DNA from: an uncultured Clostridia bacterium
GTDB taxonomy: Bacteria > Bacillota > Clostridia > Oscillospirales > Oscillospiraceae
Length of the DNA stretch: 64,000 nucleotides
Direction of reading: 5' to 3'
Assembly (NCBI GenBank): GCA_947170435.1
Contig: CAMVTO010000001.1
Coordinates: 124,780-188,779, forward strand
This document shows, piece by piece, positions 16,562 to 27,509 of this stretch. Both the position numbers and the translations under genes were made by a program. Each line of letters begins with the position of its first letter. Position 1 is the first letter of the stretch. Under the pieces are notes generated by a model. It searched no databases, was not told the origin of the DNA, and saw only the letters and a list, made by a program, of their open reading frames with translations.

Positions 16562-17587
16562 ATGTTGTATTTTGCCAGCGATTATCAGGAAAGCGCCTGC
16601 GAACCGATCCTGCGCCGCCTACTGGAAACGGCGGGCGAGCATCTGACCGCCTACGGCTCGGACAAATTCTGCCAGAGCGCGCAGGAGAAGATCCGCGCCG
16701 CCTGCGCCGCGCCGCGAGCAGAGGTGCGCTTCCTCACCGGCGGCACGCAGACCAATCAGGTTGTCATCGACACGCTGCTCGCGCCGTGGGAGGGCGTGGT
16801 GGCGGTGGAATCCGGTCATGTCGCCACCCATGAGGCGGGGGCGATCGAGTGGAGCGGACACAAGGTCATCACCCTGCCCGCCCACGACGGCAAGGTGAGC
16901 GCGAGCGAGCTGCGCGCGCTGCTCGAGCAGTGGCGCGGCGACGCCAACCGCGAGCACATCGTCGAACCGGGGATGCTCTACATCTCGCATCCGACCGAGG
17001 ACGGCACGCTGTATACCAAAGCGGAGCTTGCCGCGCTCTCGGAGGTCTGCCGCGCGTATCACATCCCGCTCTATGTGGACGGCGCGCGCCTTGCCTACGG
17101 CCTCGCGGCGCGGGGCACGGACGTGACGCTGAGCGTGCTCGCGCAGTACGCCGACGCGTTTTACATCGGCGGAACGAAGTGCGGCGCGCTCATCGGCGAG
17201 GCGCTGGTATTCCCCAACGGCGACCTGCCGGAGCGGTTCCTGTCCCGCGTCAAGCAGCATGGCGCGCTGCTGGCAAAGGGCTGGGCGTCCGGCCTGCAAT
17301 TTGACGTGCTGTTTACCGACGGCCTGTACGAACGCCTCGGCGCGCACGCCATCGAGATGGCGGAGAAGCTCAAGGCGGGGCTGATTGCCAAAGGCTGCGA
17401 GCTGTACCGCGATTCCCCGACCAACCAGCAATTCATCATTGCGGACGATGCGCTGCTGCGAAAGCTGGACGGAGAGGTGGCCTACGGCTTCTGGGAAAAG
17501 CTGCCGGACGGCCGCACGGCCATTCGATTTGCGACCAACTGGGCGACCAAGCCGGAGGATATTGACGCGCTTCTTGCATTTTTGTAA
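16562..17587 (+). CDS. Threonine aldolase family PLP enzyme
   Basis: A fold-type I pyridoxal-phosphate enzyme, probably a low-specificity L-threonine/allo-threonine aldolase that splits threonine to glycine and acetaldehyde. The 341-residue protein shows the family's landmarks: YGSDKFCQSAQEKIRA, the cofactor-ring region FLTGGTQTNQVVI, and HVATHEAGAIEWSGHK. ISHPTEDGTLYT and the Asp-containing LYVDGARLAYGL follow. The Schiff-base Lys206 lies in FYIGGTKCGA. The ATG at 16562 follows TGGAGGGA; the 29 codons upstream in frame are not supported. It is divergent from rpsF and no clear promoter was seen. Beta-eliminating lyases of the same family are an alternative. Confidence 0.9.
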   Translation: MLYFASDYQESACEPILRRLLETAGEHLTAYGSDKFCQSAQEKIRAACAAPRAEVRFLTGGTQTNQVVIDTLLAPWEGVVAVESGHVATHEAGAIEWSGHKVITLPAHDGKVSASELRALLEQWRGDANREHIVEPGMLYISHPTEDGTLYTKAELAALSEVCRAYHIPLYVDGARLAYGLAARGTDVTLSVLAQYADAFYIGGTKCGALIGEALVFPNGDLPERFLSRVKQHGALLAKGWASGLQFDVLFTDGLYERLGAHAIEMAEKLKAGLIAKGCELYRDSPTNQQFIIADDALLRKLDGEVAYGFWEKLPDGRTAIRFATNWATKPEDIDALLAFL

Positions 17588-17615
17588 AAAAGTCCTGTTT
17601 TGCAAGAAGAAAATC

Positions 17616-17644
17616 TTGCATGTTGCGCCGCAATCCCCTATAAT
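17616..17644 (+). promoter_or_regulatory. Predicted vegetative promoter of ppdK
   Basis: TTGCAT at 17616-17621 and a perfect TATAAT at 17639-17644, spacer 17 bp. The -35 element is also one arm of a short hairpin (TGCAAGA 17601-17607 with TCTTGCA 17614-17620) that follows the aldolase gene. Confidence 0.8.
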
Positions 17645-17697
17645 ACTAGGGTCATAGTAAAAACGAACCACCAGACAATCTGATCGGAGGAGAAAGT

Positions 17698-20337
<2,640 letters not shown>

Positions 20338-20350
20338 ATCCAACACAACA

Positions 20351-20384
20351 AGCCCCCGGCTCCAAATGGAGCTGGGGGCTTTTG
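20351..20384 (+). terminator. Intrinsic terminator of ppdK
   Basis: A GC-rich 13-bp stem with one G-T pair (20351-20363 with 20368-20380) and loop AAAT is followed by TTTT. Confidence 0.87.
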
Positions 20385-20409
20385 CTGTGCAAGGTAAGGA
20401 ATTAAAAGG

Positions 20410-20438
20410 TTGCAAAAGTGATCTCTTCGATTTATACT
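20410..20438 (+). promoter_or_regulatory. Predicted vegetative promoter of the SLH surface protein
   Basis: TTGCAA at 20410-20415 and TATACT at 20433-20438, spacer 17 bp. The transcript would carry a leader of about 75 bases. Confidence 0.75.
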
Positions 20439-20521
20439 CATCTCACAATAGGCGGATAGTATGTTTTGTCAAACCGCACAAGACCGTGGGAAGCGGCAGA
20501 GGAAAAGGAAGGGGTCATTTT

Positions 20522-23500
20522 ATGAAGCACAAAACAAAAACCAAAGCCTTGGGCTGGCTGCTCAGCCTTGCGCTGACGCTGTCGCTTCTGCCGGGGATGA
20601 GCATGCCGACGCGGGCGGCAGCGGGAGACGGCGCCTTCAGTGCTTTTTTGGGCACCTCGTCCACCGTTGCATTGGGTGGCTTTGAGTGGTACATTATTGA
20701 CGATCAATCAAGCAATGATGGCAAGTCTGGAACCGTGACGCTGCTCGCGAAAGATCCGATCAGTACGAGCGAGTTTGGCAAAAGCAACGTCTACAGCAGC
20801 TCTACAGTAAAAGAATACCTGGAGAGCCTGGTGAGCGGAACGGGTCCGTTTCTGGATGTGGCGCTTGCTATCGCCGACACCGATCTCACCGATGTGACGC
20901 CCAATGTCACGGGCGCAAAGCTGTACCTTCTGAGCGAAGCTGAGGCGGCGAATCTGCCGCTGAGCATCAGAAACTGCGCTCAGGCAAATGGCTCGTTGGC
21001 GAACGCGTGGTGGATCCGCACACCCGGCCCTGACGAAGGCTATGAGAAGAGCATTTTTGAAAACACTACAAGCGGCGCCACGCAGGTTGCTGTGAACGGA
21101 AAGCTCGGAGTCCGCCCCGCCTTGAGGCTCAACCTGGAAGCTGTTACCTTTGAGGACAATGAATTTAAGCTGGCGCTGGAGTATCATAAGGTCACCCTTT
21201 CCGGCGGCGCGAACGCGACAGTTGCCCCCTCGAACGGGATAAAACAGGTGTGTCTGGTCGACAGCGCGATAAGCACAGTGACTTACACGGCGAATAAGAA
21301 TTGCCACTTTGAGCCGTTCGATGAGATAACAACCAACGGCATCACGGTAAAAAGAGTCAGCGAAACAGAAGTCACTGTATCCGGCACGCCGACGGCTGAC
21401 ACAGATATCACGGTTCCTGATGCCGTGCTTTATGAAAGCCTGTATGGGCCTTTTGTGAAGAACGCCACAACCGTGAAATTCAACAACCTCGATTGGTATG
21501 TCATAGAGGATAACGCCACGGCGGAGAATGCCGGAACCGTGACGCTGCTCGCGAAAGATCCGATCGGTACGAGCAAGTTTGGCAAGAATAACGTCTACAG
21601 CACCTCTACGGTAAAAGAATATCTGGAAGATCAGATCACCGGAACGGGCAAGTTCGTGGACGTCGTATGCACCATAGCCAGCACCGATCTTCCCGACGTC
21701 GGTGTTACAAAGGCAAAGCTCTATCTGCTCAGCGCAGAAGAAGCCAAAGCTCTGCCGGAGGAAATCAGAAAAATTTCCACGGATACCGTATACCGTTGGT
21801 TACTCCGCACACCGGGTACGTCTGCGAACAACTCTCACCTCTATATATATGCCGTTCACGGTAGTGACGGTGTTGTGAGCGGCGTTGCCGGCTATTACAA
21901 TGAACCGCAGTGGGTTCGTCCCGCTTTGCGGCTCAAACTGAGTGAGGTCAAATTTGATTCCGAATCCAACACGTTTGCGGTAACACATAAGCATAACTTC
22001 GCCTACTCCGCCAGCGACGATACCATCATCTTGTCCTGCGTGGCGGGGGGCGATACCGATCCGGGGTTTTCCGCCAAACTGACCATTAACGCGCCGTCGC
22101 TGACGATTTACGGCCAGAAGGACGACGGCGTCAGCGCTGAGGCGAGGATCATCGACGTGAACAGCATCCGGGGCGAGGCAAGCGTGAGCTATTATAACGC
22201 GAGCAAAAACGATGAGGGTTACACCAGAACCGGCGACGCGCTGACGGAAGCTCCCACGGCCGCAGGCGATTACTGGGCGGAGATCACCCTCGGTACAGGC
22301 GACAATACCGCGACTGCCCATGTGGGCTACACCATCGCCAAGGCGGACATCACGCCGACGGTCTCGCTCGATGGCTGGACGTACGGTGAATCCGCCAATA
22401 CCCCCGTCGTCATCGGCAATCCCGGCAATGGCGCGGTGACCTATACCTATAAGGTCAAGGGCGCGGCCGACAGCACCTATACCGAAACTGCGCCTGTCAA
22501 TGCGGGCGATTACACGATCAAGGCGACTGTCGCGGTCACCGACAACTACAACGGCGGTGAAGCGACAGCGGACTATACCATCGCAAAAGTTCCGGCGCCG
22601 ACCCTGACCGCGGCACAGAAGCCGACGGCTGACGGCGGAACGATCGAGATCGACGATACCGGGGACTATCCCAGAGTGAAAGTGCTGCTTGTAAAAGCTC
22701 CCGAGCAGCCGCTTGACGACTACACCGTAATGTACAGTCTTGACGGTGAGAGCTGGTCTGCGGAGATCCCGACGGTCAGTTCTGTCGGAAGATACAAAGT
22801 ATTTGTGAAATATGACTGCGACGCCAACCACACTCCGCCTGCGGACGATACGGTTTATGTTTCAACGTTTCCGTCGGTGGTATTCGGGGATGAATCGCTG
22901 CTGGGGCAAGGCAACGGATATATCCGAGCGCCTGGAGCGGGCGTTGAGTATAAGCCGGAAGGCGCGGCAGAGTACACCCTCATCACCGGCAGCGAGGAAG
23001 GCGATGACGACGAAGAGCCCCATATGGTATACAGGGTAAAAAACCTCGCCGCGGGCAGATATTTTGTGCGCTATACCGCGAGCGGCGATTATCCGGCAAG
23101 CGTCGACAATATCATTGAGATCAGCCCGGGCCGCCCCATCACAGCCCGCTATATCTCCGAGGGCGAGGTGCTCGCGGAGCTTACCGACCTTAGCTACGGC
23201 GCCAAGCTCACGCAGCCTGAGGACCCCGTAAGAGAGGGCTATAAGTTCATCGGCTGGGAATGCGAAGGCAGGCTTTGGAGCTTTGACCAAGATGTGCTGG
23301 ACTCGATGGGAAGCTACGATTTTGAGTCTGATGAGTACTATTACAGACTTGAGGCGCAGTGGACAAAGAAGAGCATTGTTCGCGGCGTGATTACCGATGA
23401 GGAGAACAACCCGGTCAACGGTGCGTATGTCTGGATCAACGATGAGAGCATATCAACCAACGCGGAGGGCAAATATGTGCTCGCTGTTGACAACGGCACC

Positions 23501-24982
23501 TATAATATCGTTGTAAACGGTTCTGCGACGCGCTTGATCGAGGTCGAGGGTGATACGGAGGTCAACATTCAGCTGAATACCAGCAAGAGGTACTTCGTGG
23601 AGAACAGAAGTGAGTTCGAGGTCCTTGTCGGCGGGCTTGAAGAAATCGCGTCCGGAGAGGAAGTAAACGACGGCGAAACGATCGAAGTCATGCTTTCCGT
23701 TTTTTCCGAAGAGGCGTATAACATCGATGCTTCGGAATTGGAGGAAATGGACCCCGAAGAACTTCAAATGTACGAAGCCCGCAAGGCCGCGTTTGAAACC
23801 GGAAAGAGCGCCATCAAGAATCTTGAGGCGGCAAAGGGCAAAACGCTTGATTTCGTGAATCTGGTTCTTGAAAAAACCGTTTTTGATGATACGACCTACA
23901 GCACATCCGACATCGGCGGCAGCAACGAAAAGCTGCTGACCATCGCCATCCCGTTTAACATGAGCGAAAAGGCCGATGTCGCTATCTTCCGCTATCACGA
24001 CGGAACCGCAAGCGCAATGAATCAAGACCCCGAAGCCGGAAACGAGGGCTATAGCGTCGGCGATGGACGGATCACGATCTATGCCAGCGGCTTTTCCACC
24101 TACGCCATCGGCTATACCGAAACGGCCAAGCCTTCGTCCGGTGGCGGCGGTGGCGGCGGCGGTGCTACTGCTGCTGCCTATGCGGTAACCGTCAACACGG
24201 CACAAAACGGTACGGTGAGCGCCAACCAGAAGACCGCTGTCAGCGGCGACAAGATGACGATCACCGTCAAGCCCGACGAGGGCTACGCGGTCGATACCGT
24301 GACCGTTACCGACGCCAGCGGCAAGGCGGTTGCCGTCACCAAGGTGAACGACACGACCTACACCTTCACGCAGCCCGCCGGCAAGGTCACGGTGAGCGCG
24401 GCCTTTAAGGCGGTGAGCGGTGCGGATGCGCTTGCGGAATTCGACGACATCGACGCCTCCGCATGGTATATCGACGCAGTGCGCTGGGCGCTGGAGAACG
24501 GCGTGATGAACGGCGTGAGCGACCACGAGTTCAACCCGAACGGCGACACCACCCGCGCGATGGTCGTCACGATGCTGTGGCGCTTGGAGGGTGAGGCTGC
24601 CTATGTGGGCGAGAGCGAGTACGTCGATGTGGAGAACACTGACTGGTACGGCACCGCGGTGCGCTGGGCGAGCGCTGAGGGAATTGTCAACGGCTATGCC
24701 GACGGCAAGTTTGGACCAAACGACCCCGTCACCCGCGAGCAGCTCGCAGCCATTCTCCATCGCTACGCGCAGTACAGGAAGCAGGACGTGAGCGTAGGCG
24801 AGGATACGAATATTCTCAGTTATGACGACGCGCTGACCGTCAGCGAGTGGGCGGTTTCCGCGATACAGTGGGCGTGCGGCGCCGGCATCATCAACGGGAT
24901 CGACGGCAGCCTTGCGCCCGCGGGCAACGCGAGCCGCGCACAGGTAGCGACCATGCTCATGCGGTATAGCGCGGCGAAGTAA
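20522..24982 (+). CDS. Large secreted surface protein: signal peptide, two DUF6273-like domains, Ig/InlB-like repeats, three SLH domains
   Basis: A 1486-residue cell-surface protein of unknown binding target. Residues 1-35 form a signal peptide ending MPTRAAA. Two copies of a DUF6273-like domain lie at about 50-213 and 318-480; each has a WY-I-D start, a LLRTPG or WIRTPG segment and a VRPALRL end. An MBG/YDG-like repeat lies at about 600-690, and an InlB-like segment (EGYKFIGWECEG) at about 870-950. A carboxypeptidase-regulatory-like beta domain (GVITDEENNPVNGAYVW) spans about 955-1035. A glycine-rich linker, a bacterial repeat domain (about 1219-1300) and three SLH domains (about 1304-1486) follow and should bind cell-wall polymer. 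ATG 20522 was chosen because the signal peptide starts there. The gene is visibly lower in GC than its neighbours. Confidence 0.88.
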   Translation: MKHKTKTKALGWLLSLALTLSLLPGMSMPTRAAAGDGAFSAFLGTSSTVALGGFEWYIIDDQSSNDGKSGTVTLLAKDPISTSEFGKSNVYSSSTVKEYLESLVSGTGPFLDVALAIADTDLTDVTPNVTGAKLYLLSEAEAANLPLSIRNCAQANGSLANAWWIRTPGPDEGYEKSIFENTTSGATQVAVNGKLGVRPALRLNLEAVTFEDNEFKLALEYHKVTLSGGANATVAPSNGIKQVCLVDSAISTVTYTANKNCHFEPFDEITTNGITVKRVSETEVTVSGTPTADTDITVPDAVLYESLYGPFVKNATTVKFNNLDWYVIEDNATAENAGTVTLLAKDPIGTSKFGKNNVYSTSTVKEYLEDQITGTGKFVDVVCTIASTDLPDVGVTKAKLYLLSAEEAKALPEEIRKISTDTVYRWLLRTPGTSANNSHLYIYAVHGSDGVVSGVAGYYNEPQWVRPALRLKLSEVKFDSESNTFAVTHKHNFAYSASDDTIILSCVAGGDTDPGFSAKLTINAPSLTIYGQKDDGVSAEARIIDVNSIRGEASVSYYNASKNDEGYTRTGDALTEAPTAAGDYWAEITLGTGDNTATAHVGYTIAKADITPTVSLDGWTYGESANTPVVIGNPGNGAVTYTYKVKGAADSTYTETAPVNAGDYTIKATVAVTDNYNGGEATADYTIAKVPAPTLTAAQKPTADGGTIEIDDTGDYPRVKVLLVKAPEQPLDDYTVMYSLDGESWSAEIPTVSSVGRYKVFVKYDCDANHTPPADDTVYVSTFPSVVFGDESLLGQGNGYIRAPGAGVEYKPEGAAEYTLITGSEEGDDDEEPHMVYRVKNLAAGRYFVRYTASGDYPASVDNIIEISPGRPITARYISEGEVLAELTDLSYGAKLTQPEDPVREGYKFIGWECEGRLWSFDQDVLDSMGSYDFESDEYYYRLEAQWTKKSIVRGVITDEENNPVNGAYVWINDESISTNAEGKYVLAVDNGTYNIVVNGSATRLIEVEGDTEVNIQLNTSKRYFVENRSEFEVLVGGLEEIASGEEVNDGETIEVMLSVFSEEAYNIDASELEEMDPEELQMYEARKAAFETGKSAIKNLEAAKGKTLDFVNLVLEKTVFDDTTYSTSDIGGSNEKLLTIAIPFNMSEKADVAIFRYHDGTASAMNQDPEAGNEGYSVGDGRITIYASGFSTYAIGYTETAKPSSGGGGGGGGATAAAYAVTVNTAQNGTVSANQKTAVSGDKMTITVKPDEGYAVDTVTVTDASGKAVAVTKVNDTTYTFTQPAGKVTVSAAFKAVSGADALAEFDDIDASAWYIDAVRWALENGVMNGVSDHEFNPNGDTTRAMVVTMLWRLEGEAAYVGESEYVDVENTDWYGTAVRWASAEGIVNGYADGKFGPNDPVTREQLAAILHRYAQYRKQDVSVGEDTNILSYDDALTVSEWAVSAIQWACGAGIINGIDGSLAPAGNASRAQVATMLMRYSAAK
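20729..21620 (+). repeat. In-frame duplication inside the SLH protein gene
   Basis: Bases 20729-20816 recur at 21533-21620, 804 bp (268 codons) apart, with a 33-base identical run at the start. This marks a fairly recent duplication of the DUF6273-like domain. Confidence 0.8.
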
Positions 24983-25061
24983 CATCCGCCGCACGGAGGT
25001 TCCGGGGCGAGCTGCCTGAGAGGGATGGATCGAATATCATGCCTTCCCAAGCAAAAAAGGC

Positions 25062-25090
25062 TTGCAATCCGCATATAACTATGGTATATT
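25062..25090 (+). promoter_or_regulatory. Predicted vegetative promoter of the rimP-nusA-infB operon
   Basis: TTGCAA at 25062-25067 and TATATT at 25085-25090, spacer 17 bp. Transcription from about 25097 gives a leader of about 90 bases that contains the overlapping hairpins at 25106-25165. Confidence 0.75.
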
Positions 25091-25105
25091 ACCTGCGTAA
25101 GGTAG

Positions 25106-25165
25106 GAAAGAGTGGACTTCGGTCCGCTCTTTCTTTTGGAAAATCAGGAATTTTCCAAAAGAAAG
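25106..25165 (+). promoter_or_regulatory. Candidate attenuator: two overlapping hairpins in the rimP-nusA leader
   Basis: Hairpin 1 pairs 25106-25117 with 25122-25133 (12 bp with one G-T pair) around a C(TTCG)G tetraloop and is followed by TTTT, as a terminator would be. Hairpin 2 pairs 25129-25144 with 25150-25165 (16 bp, perfect, loop CAGGA). Bases 25129-25133 belong to both stems, so the two cannot form together. The arrangement fits terminator/antiterminator control, but no ligand-binding domain is recognised. Confidence 0.5.
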
Positions 25166-25188
25166 ACAGTCTCTTTTAGGTGGCATAC

Positions 25189-25644
25189 ATGAAAAAAATC
25201 ACCGAAACCGTGCGCGAGCTTGCCGAGCCGGTCGTGCTGGAAAACGGCTGTACGCTCTGGGATGTGGAGTATGTCCGCGAGGCCGGACAGTGGTATCTGC
25301 GACTCTACATTGACAAAGAGGGCGGCGTTGATATCCTGGACTGCGAGGCCATCTCCCGCCGCGTCAGCGATCTCCTCGACGAGGTCGATCCCATCGAGTC
25401 CAGCTATATCTTCGAGGTCGGCTCCGCCGGTGCGGAGCGTGCGCTCAAGCGCCCCGGCGACTTCGAGCGGTTCATGGGCTCGCCCATTACCCTCAAGACC
25501 TACAAGCCCCGGGACGGGCGCAAGGAGTTCGCGGGCGTGCTCACGGGTTACGACGGCGGCGCGGTGGAGCTCACCGCAGGCGAGCAGACGCTGCGCTTTG
25601 AAAAAGACGAGATCGCGCTGGTGCGTCTCAGAGTGGAATTTTAG
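25189..25644 (+). CDS. rimP: Ribosome maturation factor RimP
   Basis: Assists late assembly of the 30S subunit. The 151-residue protein has the RimP alpha/beta N-terminal domain (ELAEPVVLENGCTLWDVEYV, LRLYIDKEGGVDILDCEAISRRVSDLLDE), followed by SYIFEVGSAGAERALKRPGDF. The C-terminal SH3-like domain (LKTYKPRDGRKEFAGVL, ALVRLRVEF) is complete. ATG 25189 was chosen because AGGTGG lies at the right distance; a GTG nine bases upstream overlaps that site. It is the first gene of the rimP-nusA-ylxR-ylxQ-infB-rbfA order that is conserved across Firmicutes, behind a leader with candidate attenuator hairpins. Confidence 0.96.
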   Translation: MKKITETVRELAEPVVLENGCTLWDVEYVREAGQWYLRLYIDKEGGVDILDCEAISRRVSDLLDEVDPIESSYIFEVGSAGAERALKRPGDFERFMGSPITLKTYKPRDGRKEFAGVLTGYDGGAVELTAGEQTLRFEKDEIALVRLRVEF

Positions 25645-25661
25645 AACAGGAGTAGACCCAA

Positions 25662-26765
25662 ATGAAATGCGATGAAATCTTCGCCGCGCTGGCAATGCTG
25701 GAAAAAGAGCGCGGCATCCCGCAGGACTTTATGATGGATAAGATCGTGCAGGCGCTCTCCACGGCCTACAAGAAGGATCATCCCGGCGTGGAAAACGTGC
25801 GCGTGGACGTGAACGAGACCAAGAAGGATCTTAAGATGTTCGTGCAGAAGGAGGTCGTCGAGGAGGTGGAGAACCCCGCGTCCCAGATCTCTCTCGAGGA
25901 CGCCAAGGCCATTTCCGCGATCCATGATATCGGCGGGCTGGTGGAGTTCCCCGTGGATACGGTGGAGTTCGGCCGCATCGCCGCCGGCAACGGCAAACAG
26001 GTCATCATTCAGGGCCTGCGCGAGGCCGAGACCGGCATGGTCTACGACGAGTACAATTCCAAAACCCATGAGATTCTCACCGGCGTGGTGCAGCGCATTG
26101 ATCCGCGCACCGGCAACGCCGCCGTTCGCATCGGCACCGGTACGGACGCCACAGATGCTGTGCTTACCATCGGCGAGCAGGTCAAGGGCGAGACGCTGGT
26201 CGAGGGCCAGCGCGTCAAGGTCTATCTGGTCGATGTGCGCCGCCTCAGCCGCGGCCCGCAGGTCGTCATCTCCCGCACGCATCCGGGCCTTGTCAAGCGC
26301 CTGTTTGAGCTGGAAGTTCCCGAAATCGGCGACGGTACCGTGGAGATTCGCTCCATCGCCCGCGAGGCGGGCAGCCGCACCAAGATGGCGGTGTGGAGCA
26401 ACGATCCCAATGTCGACCCCATCGGCGCGTGCGTCGGCCCCCACGGTCAGCGCGTGAACAACATTGTAAACGAGCTGCGCGGCGAGAAGATCGACATCAT
26501 CAAGTACAGCGAAGCGCCGGAAGAATATATTGCCGCGGCGCTGGCGCCGGCGGACGTCACCGACGTCTGGATGGCGGACGAGGGCAAGGCCTGCCGCGTC
26601 ATCGTGCCGGACGACCAGCTGTCTCTCGCCATCGGCAAGGAGGGTCAGAACGCCCGCCTCGCGGCGCGTCTCGTCGGCTATAAGATCGACATCAAGCCCG
26701 AGTCCTTCCGCGGCAGCGCGGAGGAGGCGGCGGAGGCCGCTGCCGAAGCGGGCAAGGCGGAATAA
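25662..26765 (+). CDS. nusA: Transcription termination/antitermination factor NusA
   Basis: Binds RNA polymerase and nascent RNA to modulate pausing, intrinsic termination and antitermination. The 367 residues give the short Gram-positive form without the C-terminal acidic repeats of enterobacteria. They comprise the polymerase-binding N-terminal domain (1 to about 130), an S1 domain (about 133-200; LTGVVQRIDPRTGNAAVRIG) and two KH domains. The KH signatures are GACVGPHGQRVNNIVNELRG and LAIGKEGQNARLAARLVGY. The extreme C-terminus is Ala/Glu-rich. It lies 17 bp after rimP. The overlapping leader hairpins upstream of rimP raise the possibility that NusA controls its own operon; this is inference. 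Confidence 0.97.
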   Translation: MKCDEIFAALAMLEKERGIPQDFMMDKIVQALSTAYKKDHPGVENVRVDVNETKKDLKMFVQKEVVEEVENPASQISLEDAKAISAIHDIGGLVEFPVDTVEFGRIAAGNGKQVIIQGLREAETGMVYDEYNSKTHEILTGVVQRIDPRTGNAAVRIGTGTDATDAVLTIGEQVKGETLVEGQRVKVYLVDVRRLSRGPQVVISRTHPGLVKRLFELEVPEIGDGTVEIRSIAREAGSRTKMAVWSNDPNVDPIGACVGPHGQRVNNIVNELRGEKIDIIKYSEAPEEYIAAALAPADVTDVWMADEGKACRVIVPDDQLSLAIGKEGQNARLAARLVGYKIDIKPESFRGSAEEAAEAAAEAGKAE

Positions 26766-26783
26766 GGAGAAACGGAGGCAGCC

Positions 26784-27056
26784 ATGCAACAGCCGAAGAA
26801 GACCCCTCAGCGGCAATGCGTGGGCTGCCGTGAGATGAAGGAAAAGCGCGCGCTCATCCGCGTGGTGAAGTCGCCGGAGGGCGATATTACCCTTGATTTT
26901 CGCGGCAAAAAGCCGGGGCGCGGCGCTTATGTCTGCCCCAGCGCGGACTGCCTCAAGCGTGCGCGCAAGACCCGTGCCCTGGAGCGCGCGTTCTCCGCGC
27001 CGATCCCGCCGGAGGTCTACGACGCGCTGGAGGAGGAGATGGTGCGTGGTGAATAA
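26784..27056 (+). CDS. rnpM: YlxR family RNA-binding protein (RnpM)
   Basis: A 90-residue DUF448 protein. YlxR of Bacillus subtilis has been reported to bind and modulate RNase P RNA and is now called RnpM; that role is carried over here by family only. The sequence shows the family's RQCVGCREMKEKRALIRVVK start, followed by LDFRGKKPGRGAYVCPSADCLKRARK. The CxxC and C-x4-C cysteines and the GRGAYVC motif are intact. It sits between nusA and ylxQ as in most Firmicutes. Its end overlaps the start of ylxQ by 11 bases, which suggests coupled translation. Confidence 0.93.
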   Translation: MQQPKKTPQRQCVGCREMKEKRALIRVVKSPEGDITLDFRGKKPGRGAYVCPSADCLKRARKTRALERAFSAPIPPEVYDALEEEMVRGE

Positions 27057-27480
27057 CATTCTGTCCATGCTCGGACTTGCCAAAAAGGCGGGACGACTGG
27101 AAATCGGAGAGGAGCCGGTGGGCGCCGCGGCGCGTGCGCGTGACGCGCGGCTGATCCTGCTGGCGTCTGACGCGGCGGATAATACGCTGCGCCGGGCAAA
27201 GCACTTTGCCGAGGCGGGCGCGTGCCTGCTGACGCAGGTGCCGGCGACCAAGGACGAGCTTGGCTCCGCCGTGGGCCGCACATCCTGCGCAATGCTTGCG
27301 ATTACCGACATCGGTTTTGCCGATGCGGTGGCGAAGAAGCTCGCCGCCCTCGACGGGGCGAACTATGGAGAGCTTTCGGAAAAGTTGTCCGTCAAAGCTG
27401 CCCGTGCCGCGGAGCGCAAGAAGGAACAAAAACAGCACGACAAAAATCTGCGGCGCGGCAGAAAACGTGCAACGAAGTGA
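27046..27480 (+). CDS. ylxQ: L7Ae/L30e-family ribosomal-like protein YlxQ
   Basis: A probable RNA-binding protein of the L7Ae/L30e/Gadd45 fold, a family that recognises kink-turns. The 144-residue product has the typical start [21 protein letters not shown], followed by [22 protein letters not shown]. The last 30 residues are a Lys/Arg-rich tail ([20 protein letters not shown]) that may add RNA affinity and is longer than in many homologues. Two adjacent GTG codons (27046, 27049) can start it; GGAGGAG lies about eight bases before the first. It overlaps ylxR by 11 bp. Confidence 0.9.
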   Translation: MVNNILSMLGLAKKAGRLEIGEEPVGAAARARDARLILLASDAADNTLRRAKHFAEAGACLLTQVPATKDELGSAVGRTSCAMLAITDIGFADAVAKKLAALDGANYGELSEKLSVKAARAAERKKEQKQHDKNLRRGRKRATK

Positions 27481-27509
27481 TTTTTCCCCAGCACAATGGA
27501 GGTGTTAGT

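Noticed and set aside
24990-25060. Riboswitch resembling a TPP element (CTGAGAGGG segment) before rimP
   Set aside because: Only a short stretch resembles the TPP core; the second conserved half is missing and it lies upstream of the predicted transcription start.
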